From: Plakobranchus ocellatus
Lineage: Eukaryota; Mollusca; Gastropoda; Plakobranchidae
Length of the DNA stretch: 36,020 bases
Reading direction: 5' to 3'
Assembly: GCA_019648995.1 (NCBI GenBank)
Contig: BLXT01000847.1
Coordinates: forward strand, 1,366,361 to 1,402,380
A model generated the notes under the pieces. The model saw only the letters and a program-made list of their open reading frames with translations. It was not told where the DNA came from and made no database searches. Position numbers and translations under genes: made by a program. Numbering within the stretch: the first letter of the stretch is position 1; the number at the start of each line of letters is the position of its first letter. Below, piece after piece: positions 15,879 to 28,803 of the stretch.

Positions 15879-16689
15879 CTGAAATTCATATAACAATCCT
15901 TTCAACACGGACACCAATCATACTCTTGAATGAAGTACATAAAACATACATGTGCACTTTATCGTTCAATGCCTATGCATAAGAAATTAACAAAATGTTC
16001 ATGATGGCAAATAAAATTCTGTCATTCAAATTGGTCCTCTGTCAAGGGATAGCTGTCAAAAGTAAAATCTGATTACAAATTACAAAGTAAGCAAGTGCTA
16101 GAAACGGGTGCTCTTAAATAGGATAGAAATCACAGTCTTTGAAATCTCAATAAGATTAAGCAAGTCTGAACTTAAAGGTCAGATGTTACAAATGGGCAAA
16201 CAAAATTAAAAAAGCCAAAATCTTTAGTAATACAGCGAGAAATATCTTAGCCATAGTTGTGATTGTATCCCAACATCTAAATTTACACAGTTCTCAAGAA
16301 AAAATTCTTGAAGAAATAATCATTCAAGGAACTGACACTTACTCTATGCTTCTTCAGATCTTTTTAATCAACAATGGCACAGGTCACAGTTGAGTTCTTT
16401 TTTTGTATCAACAGAAAAACTTGAATAAAAACAGGTATTGCCATACAGAAGGACAGTTGAATTAACCTGAAGGAAAACCGCAATACTTGACATCAATCAT
16501 CAAATGGCTTGCTTTATGGCTCATATTAGTTCCATTATTTCATTTGCCATCATTTATGAGATGACTCCATACAGTAATGCAGATCTTTTCTCTGCCTCTT
16601 TTGCTGATTATTTTTCCAGTGGTAATTTGAAAGAGGGGTTGGTATCTTATTTGATGTAACAACAGCAAAAAGTCTAAGGAGTTGGTGTC

Positions 16690-19035
16690 CAATTTCAGAC
16701 AGAGTAGTTGAAGCTAAATTGGTGCCAAACCATTAAATCTAGGAATTATTCAAGTGTATGCACCAACCTCTGACGGTGAAGACATAGAATTTAAAAAGTT
16801 TTATGAAGAAATAGAAAAAACATTACAAAAACTTGGTATCAAAACCATCCTAAGCAACAGTGGACTTGGAAGAGCCCCAGCGATAGAAGTAGAAACAAAA
16901 TAGATTATATCCTCATTCAGAAACAATTTTGAAGCACGTCAAAACATCGAATTCATTGCCGGGAGCAGACTGTGATTCAGATCATATTCCAGTCATGTGT
17001 AAATTTCAGATAAAACTTATGAAATTGAGAAAGGCAAAGGCTAATCCTAAATTCTAAATGGATTTAAAAAATTAAGAGACAAAATTGCTATAGCTGTGCA
17101 TAACATGTATGAGACTCTAAATAACATCTCAGAAGTAGAAGAACTTTGGTCAAAAAAGAGAGATTCACTTATTGAATTCATAGAGAAAAATGTTCCCCCC
17201 CAAAAAATAAAAAAGAGCATAAGAAATGGATAAACAAAAAAATACTCCGTTTGATAGTAGAAAGACGCAAACAAAAAAAAAAGTAGAAGCCAAATACAAA
17301 GACTTAAACAACAAAATCAAAATAAAATGCAATGCAGCAAAAGAAGAATGGATTAATGATCAATGTCCGGAAAAAGAGCAAAAGCTATAAATATAGACAG
17401 CAAATTCGATGCATACTAAAATTAGGGAAATCTGTGTAACAAAATCAAACGTATCAGATCAAAAGATGAAACAATGTTAATGGAAAAGAAGGAAATACTA
17501 AACAGATGGTCAGAATATGTTGAAGATCTTTTTAAAGATGATAGGTGCAAAAAAAAAACAAAATAAAGAAAAACATAGAAGGCCCAACTATCTTTAAATT
17601 AGAGGTAGATGTAGCAATAAAGAAAATGAAAAATGGAAAAGCCACAGGACCAGATAACATACCAGTAGCAATAATTAAAGCATGAGATAATATAGGAATA
17701 GATAAACAGCTAAAATTCTGAATGCAATATACAATAGTGGTACAATTCCAGAAGATCTATGTAAATCTGCTTTTATAGTCTGCGTAAAACACCAGGAGCA
17801 ACAGAATGTGAACTTCACAGAACTATCAGTTTAATGAGCCACAAAAATCCTGTTACATGTTTTGATGCATAGAAATGCGCAAATCTAAGACTAGAAATAT
17901 CTCCAAAACAGTTTGACTTAAGTCTGATAAAGGGACCAGAAATGCAATATTCACTTTGTCAATGCTTATGGAAAGGTGTATAGAAATGGAAAAAGATCTC
18001 CACCTCTGCTTCATTGATTATTCTAGGGCCTTTGACAAAGTAAGACATGTAGAGCTGTTTAATATGCTAGAAAAATTAGACACTGGTGGGGAAAATCTGA
18101 GAGTAATTAGAAATCTCAACTGGGATCAAACTACATCTGTAAAAATTGAAGAACATAGTGATTTCAAATCCATCAAAGAGCCAGGGATGTGTAATATCTC
18201 ATGACCTTTTTTACCTATATAGTGAAATAATCTTAAGAAATCTTGATATTTCAGGCTTAAAGTTAACCTTAATAATCTCAGGTATGCTGATAATACAGTT
18301 TTAATAGCAGAATCTGGCGAACAACTCCAAAAACTCTTAGATACTGTAGTTTTAGACAGCAAAAGAATGGGCCTGTTTCTGAATGTAAAGAAAAAGGAAT
18401 GCAATCTCGTTAGCAAAGGAGAACAAATCAAACAAGTTACAAAATTCAAATACATAGATAACCTAATAACATCAGATGGCAGATGCACAAGTGAAATTAG
18501 TAAAAGAATAGCTATGGCCAAAGATACATTCCAAAAAATGGAACCAAAACTAGCAGAGAGAAACATAAGTATGAAAAACAACATAAGAGTAATAAAAACA
18601 TATGCAAGATCAGTACTTTTGTATGGTAGTGAGTTTTGGACACTAAACAAGAAAACAGAGAAAAAACTGGAGTAGAAGCAGTAGAGACATGGTTTATCAA
18701 AAGAATGACGAGGAGATCATGGACAGAAAAGTAGAGATGTGATTTATCAGAAGAATAATGAGGATATCATGGACAGAAAAAAAGCCCAATCAATTGGTAC
18801 TGAACGAGGCTAATTTTGACATATTACTTATTAAAACCATAGGACAGAGGCAACTACAGTTTTTAGGCATTTGCTGACACAAGGGTTTAGAACACTTAGC
18901 AATCACTGAAAAGATTGGAGGCAAATGCAGTAGAGGTAGGCAGAGAATAACCTTTATTGAAAGACTTAAGTCATCGGCAATAGGCAAGAGTAGCAACAAC
19001 AACTTACTAGGTTAACTGAGAATAGGTTTGAGTGG
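16690..19035 (+). mobile_element. RTE-like LINE, decayed, 5'-truncated, plus strand
   Basis: The endonuclease end is marked by IIQVYAPTSDGEDIEFKKFY near 16745. Reverse-transcriptase pieces follow in order: KKMKNGKATGPDNIPV (about 17622), DLHLCFIDYSRAFDKVRH (about 17995), NNLRYADNTVLIAESGEQL (about 18270), LITSDGRCTSEISKR (about 18463) and RVIKTYARSVLLYGSEFWTL (about 18588). Stops and frameshifts separate them, so no active protein is made. The RADD-type catalytic core is altered to RYADN. Clade assignment (RTE/BovB-like) is by motif style. Confidence 0.88.
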
Positions 19036-19039
19036 AAGA

Positions 19040-20750
19040 ACATGATCGCCAATGTCTGTACCAAAAAAGGGTATGTGAAGAAGATTATGATTTTACAAGT
19101 CTACTCTTCTCATAATGTGGCCTAAAATGCTTGCTTGTCTTCTTCATATTTTCTTGACACATTATCTTTCAATCCTGCTTCACTCAGGACTTCCATATGA
19201 AGATTTCTTCCCAGTCCACGGTATTCATCTTATAAACCACATTACCACTGCTTCTGGTTTTGCGGTTTTTAAGTTCTTGCCATGACGTTTACACGTAAGG
19301 ATAGGATCTATAACACTGTACTGTCCTTTTTTTTTCTATGATAGATTTTTCTCGGTTAGAAGGGATTTAATTTTTTAAAATAAATTTTGGCCTGGCTGGT
19401 CCTTGATGAGATTTTTTTGCTATCCTTAGTGATATATACAACCTCATATTCGAAAGCACCTTTTTGCTTGAGCTTCATATCTTCAACAACTATGTTACAA
19501 GTCTTGTTTGCTTTGTCACTTGTAGCTAATGACAATAAGCTCTTTCCTTATGCTGCTAATGTTCAAGTCCCTTTTTTTTTGTTTCCAAGTTAATCGTTAC
19601 TAGTTTTTGTAAACCAGGTTAATTTTCTGCAATTAAGACAGCACTAAATATTAAATTTAATGTTAATATTGATTAACTTTACACCCACTTTGATTTTAAG
19701 CATGTCTTCTTGATTTTTCATAATGGCATTGCTGTACAGAGAGAATATATCAGGAGCTAGTCCACAGCCTCATCTTATTCCTGGTTTTATTTTTTCAAAT
19801 GAGATGACTTGATTGCCTTTCCTTTTAGGGGCAGTTTGCTTCCTTTACATAATGATTCTGAGATCTTTCCCACCTACTTGTACATGAGGTGATTCATATT
19901 CCATTGTGCTTTACGGTGTCAAAGGCTTTTGTATAATCAAATTTTAGAGATATTTTTCTGGGCCTGTAGGATTCGCGATCCGTGTATATAGCATGTGCTA
20001 TTCCTTTCTCGTCAAGTTCAAAAAGTGCACTGCTCATCAGCCATCTTTACATTTTCTTTGTGACATGGTTCACTATACTGATGCTTTTGTTATTCACATC
20101 CAATGGCTCCTCCTTTCTTTGTTTAGGGAATAAATATACAAGAGTTTGTCATGTCTGTTGCAATGCAGCTTGTACTGCATATCTTGTTAAGGAAAGATAT
20201 TAACTTTTCAATTCCAAAATCTTAAATTACTTCAGTTTGTTCAACTTGTATGTTCTTTGTTTTTTTTTTAATCCAATTGCTTTTCCCTTTTCCATTGTTT
20301 CATACTAATGATAGTTACAACAACTTCAACTTGTTTTGATTCAGTTGGTGGTCCTGCGAAGTTCCCTTCATTACATCAACCTTTTATCTTTTTCCTCAGA
20401 ATGTTTTTTAATGTATTCTGATCTTTTCCTTCATGTTTTTTTTTTCCTCAGTTTTTCCAACATTTATTTGATGAGTTTGATTTTCCTCCTCCTATTTTTT
20501 TCAACCTTTTATACATTGTCAAGTAGAATGATTTTTTTAAGTGTTTTGATTTCTTGGCAATCATCATTCAACTCATATCTTTCTTTTTTTTACTAGCAGT
20601 CTTTTTTTCCTATCCCTTGGTTTTTTGAGTAGCTGTTAAATATGTCCATGCATGTAAATAACCAAAATAGTACTTTGATGCTTTTTTGAGTTCTCCATTC
20701 ATCTTTTTTAATCTTTATTCCTTCATTTTTTAGATATAAGGCATGAAATT
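19040..20750 (-). mobile_element. RTE-like LINE, heavily decayed, minus strand
   Basis: Reading the minus strand from high to low coordinates gives, in shifting frames, a K.KAIGL-like piece near 20280, KLISFLNKICS near 20200, ISIVNHVTKKM near 20080, FDYTKAFDTVKHNGI near 19930, KPGIR.GCGLAPDIFSLYSN near 19760, and the C-terminal VVMWFIRR...RQASILGHIMRR from 19240 to 19090. The order matches an RTE reverse transcriptase. Stops are frequent. The upper boundary is uncertain. Its 3' end abuts that of the neighbouring plus-strand copy. Confidence 0.75.
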
Positions 20751-20858
20751 GTCCCTTTGGGTCTTATTTTGATCACCATTCAAATCTGGCAACCTTTTAC
20801 GGACGTAGAAGTAGCAGCACCACCACCAACAAGAACAGTTCTTCCACCACCACCTAAT

Positions 20859-20888
20859 AGTAGCAATAGTAAAAGAAGTATTGCTACT
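20859..20888. repeat. perfect 10-bp hairpin
   Basis: AGTAGCAATA and TATTGCTACT are separated by a 10-base loop, within CCACCA/GTAGTA-type low-complexity sequence. Confidence 0.7.
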
Positions 20889-21760
20889 GCTGGTGTTTTC
20901 ACCACCACTTCTTCTCTACCTAATAAATAAAAAAAGATAAGCATTGGTCTTTTTTTTTTATTTATTTCTCTTTTCCTCCTAGGTCTTTTTCTGTGTGTCT
21001 TGATCTTCCTCTTTCCACATTCTTTACCTTATTGCTCTATTCTTTATTTTAGAATGTTGAAGTGTAAAATTAAACCTTTTTTTTAAATGTGTTTTGCATC
21101 ATTAAAAATCCCTTATTTTAGTCTCATTCTCAAGTTCCTTATTTTTGTTCCCATGATTCCTGAAAATTAATGTTGCAGGTATCTGTGTATGTTCCAATGA
21201 ATTTCAGTAGAGGAAAAAAAATCACACAAATACAGCACTCACAGAAACATCAAAATTATTTTTATTAACGGATCTTTTTCATTTCTAATAATAAACTCTC
21301 ATAATAATAATAAGCTTATATTTTATGCAATGATTCTTTGCTTAGCTAGTATCTATGGTATCTCATTTGTGATCATCATTTTTTTTTTACTTGATAAAGC
21401 CTTATGGGCAATACGTTGTTATATATACTCTATGTTGTTTAATTTTGCTTGTTTAATTTGCTCTAATAAGTTTGAGTTGGTGATTGTATTCTTTAATATA
21501 TTTGTTCCAATTAATAAAATGTAAATAAAGGTGCAAATAATAAAATAGTGCTTTCCCAATCTTCTATGATGCATGTGTGTATAACAGTCTATGTACTTTT
21601 TTCAAAGAAAAAAGCAACACTGAATTTGATATGGAATATTTGTAGCGAAGTTGGCTGTTCCTGGCAAACTTTACGGCAAAATTTGGGGTTGAAAAAGACA
21701 AAAAAAGCAGATGTCAGGACAATAGCCAAGTAACTGTAGATTCATAAAGGCTTTACTTAC

Positions 21761-21856
21761 GGACAGAGGGTATAGCTAAATTCGATGGAGGAAACATTGG
21801 TGCTCCATGTTGTCGAACAATATGATGGGCAATGCTCCATTTCGTCAGTCTACTTC
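21761..21856 (-). CDS. BRWD3: BRWD coding exon 6 (residues 117-148)
   Basis: Encodes GSRLTKWSIAHHIVRQHGAPM followed by FPPSNLAIPSV. It lies in the variable linker before the WD propeller. The KWSIAHHI stretch occupies the place of the vertebrate VWKGSALAA segment but is diverged. The acceptor TTTCTAG and donor TCC|GTAAGTA leave phases that fit both neighbours, and that fit is the main support. Confidence 0.85.
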
Positions 21857-23432
<1,576 letters not shown>

Positions 23433-23786
23433 TCACAGCCAAAGAGAAAAAAGACAATTGCATTGTGACAATGTAAATACATGTATATCTAGTTTGAACT
23501 TCTTAACTATGCTCAATATTCTGAAAAAAAATGAACAATATTGCTAGCAATACTTTTTTTTTGTTGTTATCAATTTCAGCAATGATAAAGGAAAATGTAT
23601 TAGTACTTGAAATTTAAATTAATGAGCTAATTCAAAGCAAGTAATTTTAAACTATTATCCCCATTATTATTTTTTTTTTAAATGTACGAGAGACGTCCGA
23701 AAAGAAACAGGAAAAGGGGCATAATTCTTGAATGAACCAATCCATATTTTTCAATTCTGTAAACGGGAAACACCAGTACAACAAAT

Positions 23787-24607
23787 NNNNNNNNNNNNNN
23801 NNNNNNNNNNNNNNNNNNNNNNNNNNNNNNNNNNNNNNNNNNNNNNNNNNNNNNNNNNNNNNNNNNNNNNNNNNNNNNNNNNNNNNNNNNNNNNNNNNNN
23901 NNNNNNNNNNNNNNNNNNNNNNNNNNNNNNNNNNNNNNNNNNNNNNNNNNNNNNNNNNNNNNNNNNNNNNNNNNNNNNNNNNNNNNNNNNNNNNNNNNNN
24001 NNNNNNNNNNNNNNNNNNNNNNNNNNNNNNNNNNNNNNNNNNNNNNNNNNNNNNNNNNNNNNNNNNNNNNNNNNNNNNNNNNNNNNNNNNNNNNNNNNNN
24101 NNNNNNNNNNNNNNNNNNNNNNNNNNNNNNNNNNNNNNNNNNNNNNNNNNNNNNNNNNNNNNNNNNNNNNNNNNNNNNNNNNNNNNNNNNNNNNNNNNNN
24201 NNNNNNNNNNNNNNNNNNNNNNNNNNNNNNNNNNNNNNNNNNNNNNNNNNNNNNNNNNNNNNNNNNNNNNNNNNNNNNNNNNNNNNNNNNNNNNNNNNNN
24301 NNNNNNNNNNNNNNNNNNNNNNNNNNNNNNNNNNNNNNNNNNNNNNNNNNNNNNNNNNNNNNNNNNNNNNNNNNNNNNNNNNNNNNNNNNNNNNNNNNNN
24401 NNNNNNNNNNNNNNNNNNNNNNNNNNNNNNNNNNNNNNNNNNNNNNNNNNNNNNNNNNNNNNNNNNNNNNNNNNNNNNNNNNNNNNNNNNNNNNNNNNNN
24501 NNNNNNNNNNNNNNNNNNNNNNNNNNNNNNNNNNNNNNNNNNNNNNNNNNNNNNNNNNNNNNNNNNNNNNNNNNNNNNNNNNNNNNNNNNNNNNNNNNNN
24601 NNNNNNN
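23787..24607. other. assembly gap (821 N) inside mariner
   Basis: Unresolved sequence covering the transposase start and about two thirds of its frame. The gap length is consistent with a full-size mariner. Confidence 0.99.
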
Positions 24608-24919
24608 GTTGTGCTTCAGCACGATAATGCGACCCCTCATTCAGCAAACCTTACACAGCAATGGCTGCAGCGCTACGGTTGGGAGATTCAACCTCACCCT
24701 GCCCACAGTCCAGACCTGGCACCCTCTGACTTTCATTTGTTTGGACCCTTGAAGCGCCATTTAGGAGGCATGGCTTTCGAGACAGAAGATGACCTCATCA
24801 GTGAATTGAGGAATTGGTTTGATAATCTTGACGTTGATTTCTTTCGAGTGGGTATCAATTCGCTGCTGTCGCGCTGGCAAAAATGCATCGATCTCAACGG
24901 GGATTATGTTGAGAAGTAG
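24608..24919 (+). CDS. mariner transposase, C-terminal 103 residues (5' part in gap)
   Basis: The frame runs from the gap to TAG and reads VVLQHDNATPHSAN..., then HPAHSPDLAPSDFHLFGPLK and so on to GDYVEK. The Asp of HDN and the Asp of APSD are separated by 34 residues, the D34D signature of mariner. HSPDLAPSDFHLF is the classic motif. No stop or frameshift is visible. Whether the first catalytic Asp and the helix-turn-helix domain are intact is hidden by the N run. Confidence 0.9.
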   Translation, partial: VVLQHDNATPHSANLTQQWLQRYGWEIQPHPAHSPDLAPSDFHLFGPLKRHLGGMAFETEDDLISELRNWFDNLDVDFFRVGINSLLSRWQKCIDLNGDYVEK

Positions 24920-25020
24920 TGAAAGAGTGAACTTCAATCTGTGTGAGTTTCAAATTAATCTGATCAAAACTCTTTGAGTTATGCCCCTTTTCCTGTTTCT
25001 TTTCGGACATCCCTCGTATC

Positions 25021-25090
25021 TCTCTCTCTATATATATATATACATATATATATCTATTACATATATATATATATATATATATGTAATATA
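25021..25090. repeat. (TA)n / ATATAC low-complexity block next to mariner
   Basis: A TCTC run and then nearly pure TA units interrupted by TACATA and CTATTAC, starting two bases after the mariner target site. It is self-complementary (GTAATATA/TATTAC) and could form cruciforms. Confidence 0.85.
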
Positions 25091-25653
25091 TTTATATTTC
25101 TTATGATACAGAGAAAAACAGGAGGGGAAGCAACAAAAAAATGAAAACTTTACAGATAAGCTTACGAAAGAGAATAGAACTGGGTTGAGAGTTAGTGAAA
25201 CGAGGTAAGGAAGAAACAAAATTAGTTGCAGTAGAAGTCAGTGTAGTCCTAACAGCACTGCTCATAGCAGTAGTAGTCATAGTTATAGCATAGGCAAATA
25301 GTTGTAATTACAGATTGTAGATTTACCTTTGAGTACAGAATGATTTTTGTTTTACATTTAATTTATGAGCAAATTGATTCTAGTGTTTTCTATGTATAAT
25401 TTATTTGTAGGATTTTTAAAGATTCATTTAGGAGATAAAAAGAAATAAGAATAATTTAAAAATTAACTTTAAAATCAGTGGTATAGGCCAAAGTAAAAGG
25501 CTGTATTTTTTAACCAGAGTGGATGAAAGTTTTGTCTTTGGTTTCAATTCAATCTTTGGGAACTATATTATTTACCAATATTTTTCGTTGATCTGATTTG
25601 GCCTGACCAAAAATCCAAGCAAAAAAGTAGTACTAGTAGTGGTGGTGGTAGTT

Positions 25654-25722
<69 letters not shown>
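25654..25722. repeat. (GTA)23 microsatellite
   Basis: 69 bases of uninterrupted GTA, preceded by interrupted GTA/GTG units from about 25627. Reading it on the minus strand gives an open frame of polyleucine, which is an artefact and not a gene. Confidence 0.95.
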
Positions 25723-26519
25723 CGCATGGTATAATATCAATAATTTTTTTAATTAAAAAAAAATATATAAATAACGCAAAAAGAGAAGCAATAATTAAAA
25801 GATACAGCTTCTTTAAAAAAAGACAATTAATCCTCGGGCCCGGAAATGAAACGCTAATTTGACCCCCTCCCTTTCTGTATTCTATGCTCAAAGGCTTTAT
25901 TTTCGGACCTGTGGATATTAGTTTTTCGTTTTATGTTTGTCTTTTTTTAATCTTCCGAAACTAACTTTGTTTACTGATATTCCTCTTCTTTCTGACCTGA
26001 CCTGACCCAATTTCTAAAGACTGGTAATAAAAATTATATATCATATCGGATCCGATGTAGTAGAAATAAAACATAATAAAAATATTTTAACATATCGATA
26101 AATAATATATCGATATATCCCGTATATGTTTATCAAAGGGCAACCGTGTGGCCTTCGGCACACCCAGGAACACACAGGCAAGTAAGACATTGTCCAATCA
26201 AATGACATCTTTCAAATGTCTTGCCTTATTCGCTAGAAGCAACCTCATTGGATGCAATCAAAAGTGTGTCCTATGACGTCATACGATAAAGTGTATAGTT
26301 TGGTACAAATACATGGAATAGCGATATTATTTATAAATTTTCACAAAATTCTCCAAAATTGTTGATTTAATAGCATTTTCAATGATTTCATTCGAAAGAA
26401 AATATTTTTTCCTTAAAAAATGATGTAACACTTAATTTTTTTCACGAGACATGTGAAATTATAAATTGTTTAAAAGTCAAGCCTTTTATAGAGCAACATA
26501 AAATGTTTTCATCACTTAC

Positions 26520-26579
26520 TAGGTTTTCATAGCTTCTGTAATGCTCGTTGCCCTCCCAATCAACCCTCTGAGGCAAAAG
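26520..26579 (-). CDS. BRWD3: BRWD coding exon 4 (residues 47-66)
   Basis: Encodes [20 protein letters not shown], which matches the family pattern LLPRR.DW.G.EHPR.Y..L. The exon is 60 nt, phase 0 at both ends, with acceptor TTTCAG and donor CTA|GTAAGTG. Confidence 0.93.
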
Positions 26580-26746
26580 CTGAAATAATAATGAGTGCCC
26601 AAAAAAATGTTATGAATATACAAAATTGATTTAGTATGATTTATTTCTATGTCTAAACTATACAAAATTTACGATAATGTCTTCTTAAACTTATAAAATA
26701 TTCTTAATTCAAAACAGAAAAACACCGCACGAAACACGTTACTCAC

Positions 26747-26776
26747 CTTGAACTTTTCCATCTCTTCCAGTAGCAC
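26747..26776 (-). CDS. BRWD3: BRWD coding microexon 3 (residues 37-46)
   Basis: A 30-nt exon encoding VLLEEMEKFK, between acceptor TTTTTTCAG and donor CAAG|GTGAGT. It continues the helical segment (VLIREL-like in vertebrates) and keeps phase 0 on both sides. Family alignment requires this segment between AAK and LLPQR, which supports such a short exon. Confidence 0.88.
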
Positions 26777-26862
26777 CTGAAAAAATTAAAAAGAGATAGT
26801 TGATTCACAGTCAATTGATATACCAGATAAAATGTATACATAAGTTTGAAATGCTCACATAC

Positions 26863-26921
26863 CTTTGCTGCTTTTTTACAAGGTCCATTGCTTAGAAATC
26901 GGGCGATGAGAAAGTAGAGTT
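26863..26921 (-). CDS. BRWD3: BRWD coding exon 2 (residues 17-36)
   Basis: Encodes (E)LYFLIARFLSNGPCKKAAK, the most recognisable N-terminal signature of the BRWD/PHIP family, a LisH-like helical segment. The acceptor is TTTCAG and the donor AAG|GTATGTG. The 59-nt length fits the phase on both sides. Confidence 0.93.
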
Positions 26922-27008
26922 CTGAAAGAAGAAAGCAGAATGTCCGTGAGAGTCAACGCGGAGCTTATATTGGATCATATCTATGTAAATACTTGGAGCA
27001 ACACTTAC

Positions 27009-27057
27009 CTGGCTCTAAAACAGATGGAGAGGAATTATTTGAATTCATTATGTCCAT
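27009..27057 (-). CDS. BRWD3: BRWD coding exon 1 (residues 1-16)
   Basis: The exon encodes MDIMNSNNSSPSVLEP plus one base and ends in the strong donor CCAG|GTAAGTG. It supplies the G that completes the Glu codon of ELYFLIARF. The start is set by an in-frame TGA immediately before the ATG at 27057. A second in-frame ATG three codons later could also serve. The serine/asparagine-rich tail before ELYF is not conserved in the family, so the start rests on reading frame, not homology. Confidence 0.8.
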
Positions 27058-27074
27058 TCATGTGTCAATATAAT

Positions 27075-27137
27075 CTAAAAAACCTGTTTATTCAGAACAA
27101 TTTTGGTTTGAATCGCCTCTATTGAAATCGACGCCAT
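27075..27137 (-). promoter_or_regulatory. upstream ORF in BRWD 5' leader (20 codons)
   Basis: An ATG in a favourable context (ATCATGGCG) opens a 20-codon frame, MASISIEAIQTKIVLNKQVF, which stops at TAG 17 bases before the BRWD ATG. An alternative donor (AACAG|GTTTTT) lies inside it, but its phase would not fit exon 2. If the region is in the mature leader, this uORF could lower translation of the main frame. No transcript data are available here. Confidence 0.4.
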
Positions 27138-28803
27138 GATACACATCATAAATCGGGAGCACTGAAGACGACCATCCATTGCCGCATTACTAACTACGAT
27201 TAGTAACATTCCGCGGTGAGATATTTTTGCTGACAAAAATTTAGTCAATGTTAAATTTTCAAATAGGAACTTTGCATGCGTATTGTTCAAAATTCTCTTA
27301 TTTTAGGTGTCCAGTGTCTCTCAGAATTATTGCATTTCTTTGAAAAAAATGTGCTTTAGATCACGGACAAAAATTTAAGGACTCTTTTTTTATCAGCACT
27401 ACACACTGTGTAGGGTATCTTGCCTATAGAACTTTCAAGGCATACAGCTGTTACGCATTTATGCCAGTTTGTTCGAAAGATTTTGATTTTGAGACATTTA
27501 TGAATATTCCTTTCCTCTGCCCTTCATTCCTTCAACATTGGCCTAAAGTTGGTAATCCTGATTGTTTTATGATAAGTTTATTCCTATTTTTGTTTTGTTG
27601 TAGAAGAATATAATATAAAATAATCTAAGAAAGCAAAATTTAGCGTAAGTAAAATGAAATAGCACAAATGAAATTTCGAGCTCTGGATATAACTATTAAT
27701 CGTTTCATTTACTCATAAAAAATTGTTAACCTTGTGAATCTCAATTTTAATAAATAAATGAACAAACTGTTTGTTATTACGTTCGCTGTATATTTTTACT
27801 GCATAGACAAATGAATTAATTAGAACGGAATGCCTTAAAACGTCTGAAGAGGTGACTAAAATTTAAGTGAGAGATGATATCACTTATTACTTTTTCTTTT
27901 GTATTTTTTCTAAACGTTGGGGTTACATTTTAATTGCATATTGTTAATAATTATAATATAATGTGTATTTTATTTGTATGTTGTTAATAATTATAATTAT
28001 GTGTGTTTAGAAGGACTAAGGTCGAAACGTGGTTGTTTTTCCTGGCATTCCTTAGAGCTGTGCTTGGTGCTATGTTATGGCCGAAAAGTAGTCCCAAATC
28101 TAGGTCACGATTCCAGATCATTTCATGATTCGCTAAAAACGAAAGTAGGATCGACTGATGAAACGTCAACAGGATCCTGGGGCTAGATCTAGATCTCGAC
28201 TTCTACCTCAATCTAGAATCAAAAGCTAAACCTTGTGGGCCGCGGCAATCATACAGTTATTTAGGAAGTCTCGGGGTGAGTTTTCATCTATGATGTAATT
28301 TAGTAATAGCAGTATAGGGGCTGACTATGGTACTTTATCATGCCTTTGGCCTAGCTAGGCCTAGAGCCCTAGACTGGATAGACTTCCAGTCTTTATTTTT
28401 CACCTACACATTGATCTGCATTGCATGTAATGCATGTTTCATTGAATTGAATCATGATCACTACCCTTCAAATTCATAAATATTTGCCCATTATAAATTC
28501 TAATGATGAATTAACCTAGCATAAAAAATATTAATTTCTCCGTTAGTACAAGATTGCTGATCATTTTTCCCTCCGATATTCCAAAGTTGGCAAAGACTCT
28601 AGATCTAGATCTAATTCTAGATCTAATTGTAAACATTTTGTTGGTATCAGATATCTTCGATGGTTTATTTGTATTCTAGTATAGCAGTCTTTTGCTACCC
28701 TTGCGGCTGCAAAAAAAGGCAACATTTCCTGTTTTGCATTACAACTGCAAAATTTGCCGATTTTGCAAATTTTTGCCAAATTTGGTGATATCCAAAAAAA
28801 AAT

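Larger units (their letters stand above)
15879..21760. other. BRWD intron 6
   Basis: A 5.9 kb intron. From 15879 to about 16690 nothing was recognised. From 16690 to 20750 it consists of two LINE copies joined tail to tail. From 20750 to 21760 it is AT/T-rich, with a short hairpin at 20859-20888 and no exon. Confidence 0.6.
23685..25018 (+). mobile_element. mariner-type transposon with 38-bp TIRs
   Basis: Inverted repeats at 23687-23724 and 24979-25016 differ at two positions out of 38; they share TCCGAAAAGAAACAGGAAAA. TA lies directly outside each end (23685-23686 and 25017-25018), as expected for Tc1/mariner insertion. The 1330-bp span equals a full-length mariner, but 821 of those bases are N. 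The visible transposase end is open and keeps the D34D spacing, so the copy is young. Confidence 0.93.

Noticed and set aside
18126..18650. 174-codon open frame on the minus strand
   Set aside because: It is antisense to the reverse-transcriptase region of the plus-strand LINE, whose own motifs are recognisable on the other strand.
23678..24919. Very long open frames on both strands across the N run
   Set aside because: Unknown bases cannot produce stops. Only the plus-strand C-terminal 103 residues have real support.
25654..25722. CRISPR-like array
   Set aside because: Simple trinucleotide microsatellite in animal DNA with no spacers.
25568..25891. Open frame with a long leucine run on the minus strand
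   Set aside because: It is the (GTA)n microsatellite read in one frame; no start context, splice logic or homology.
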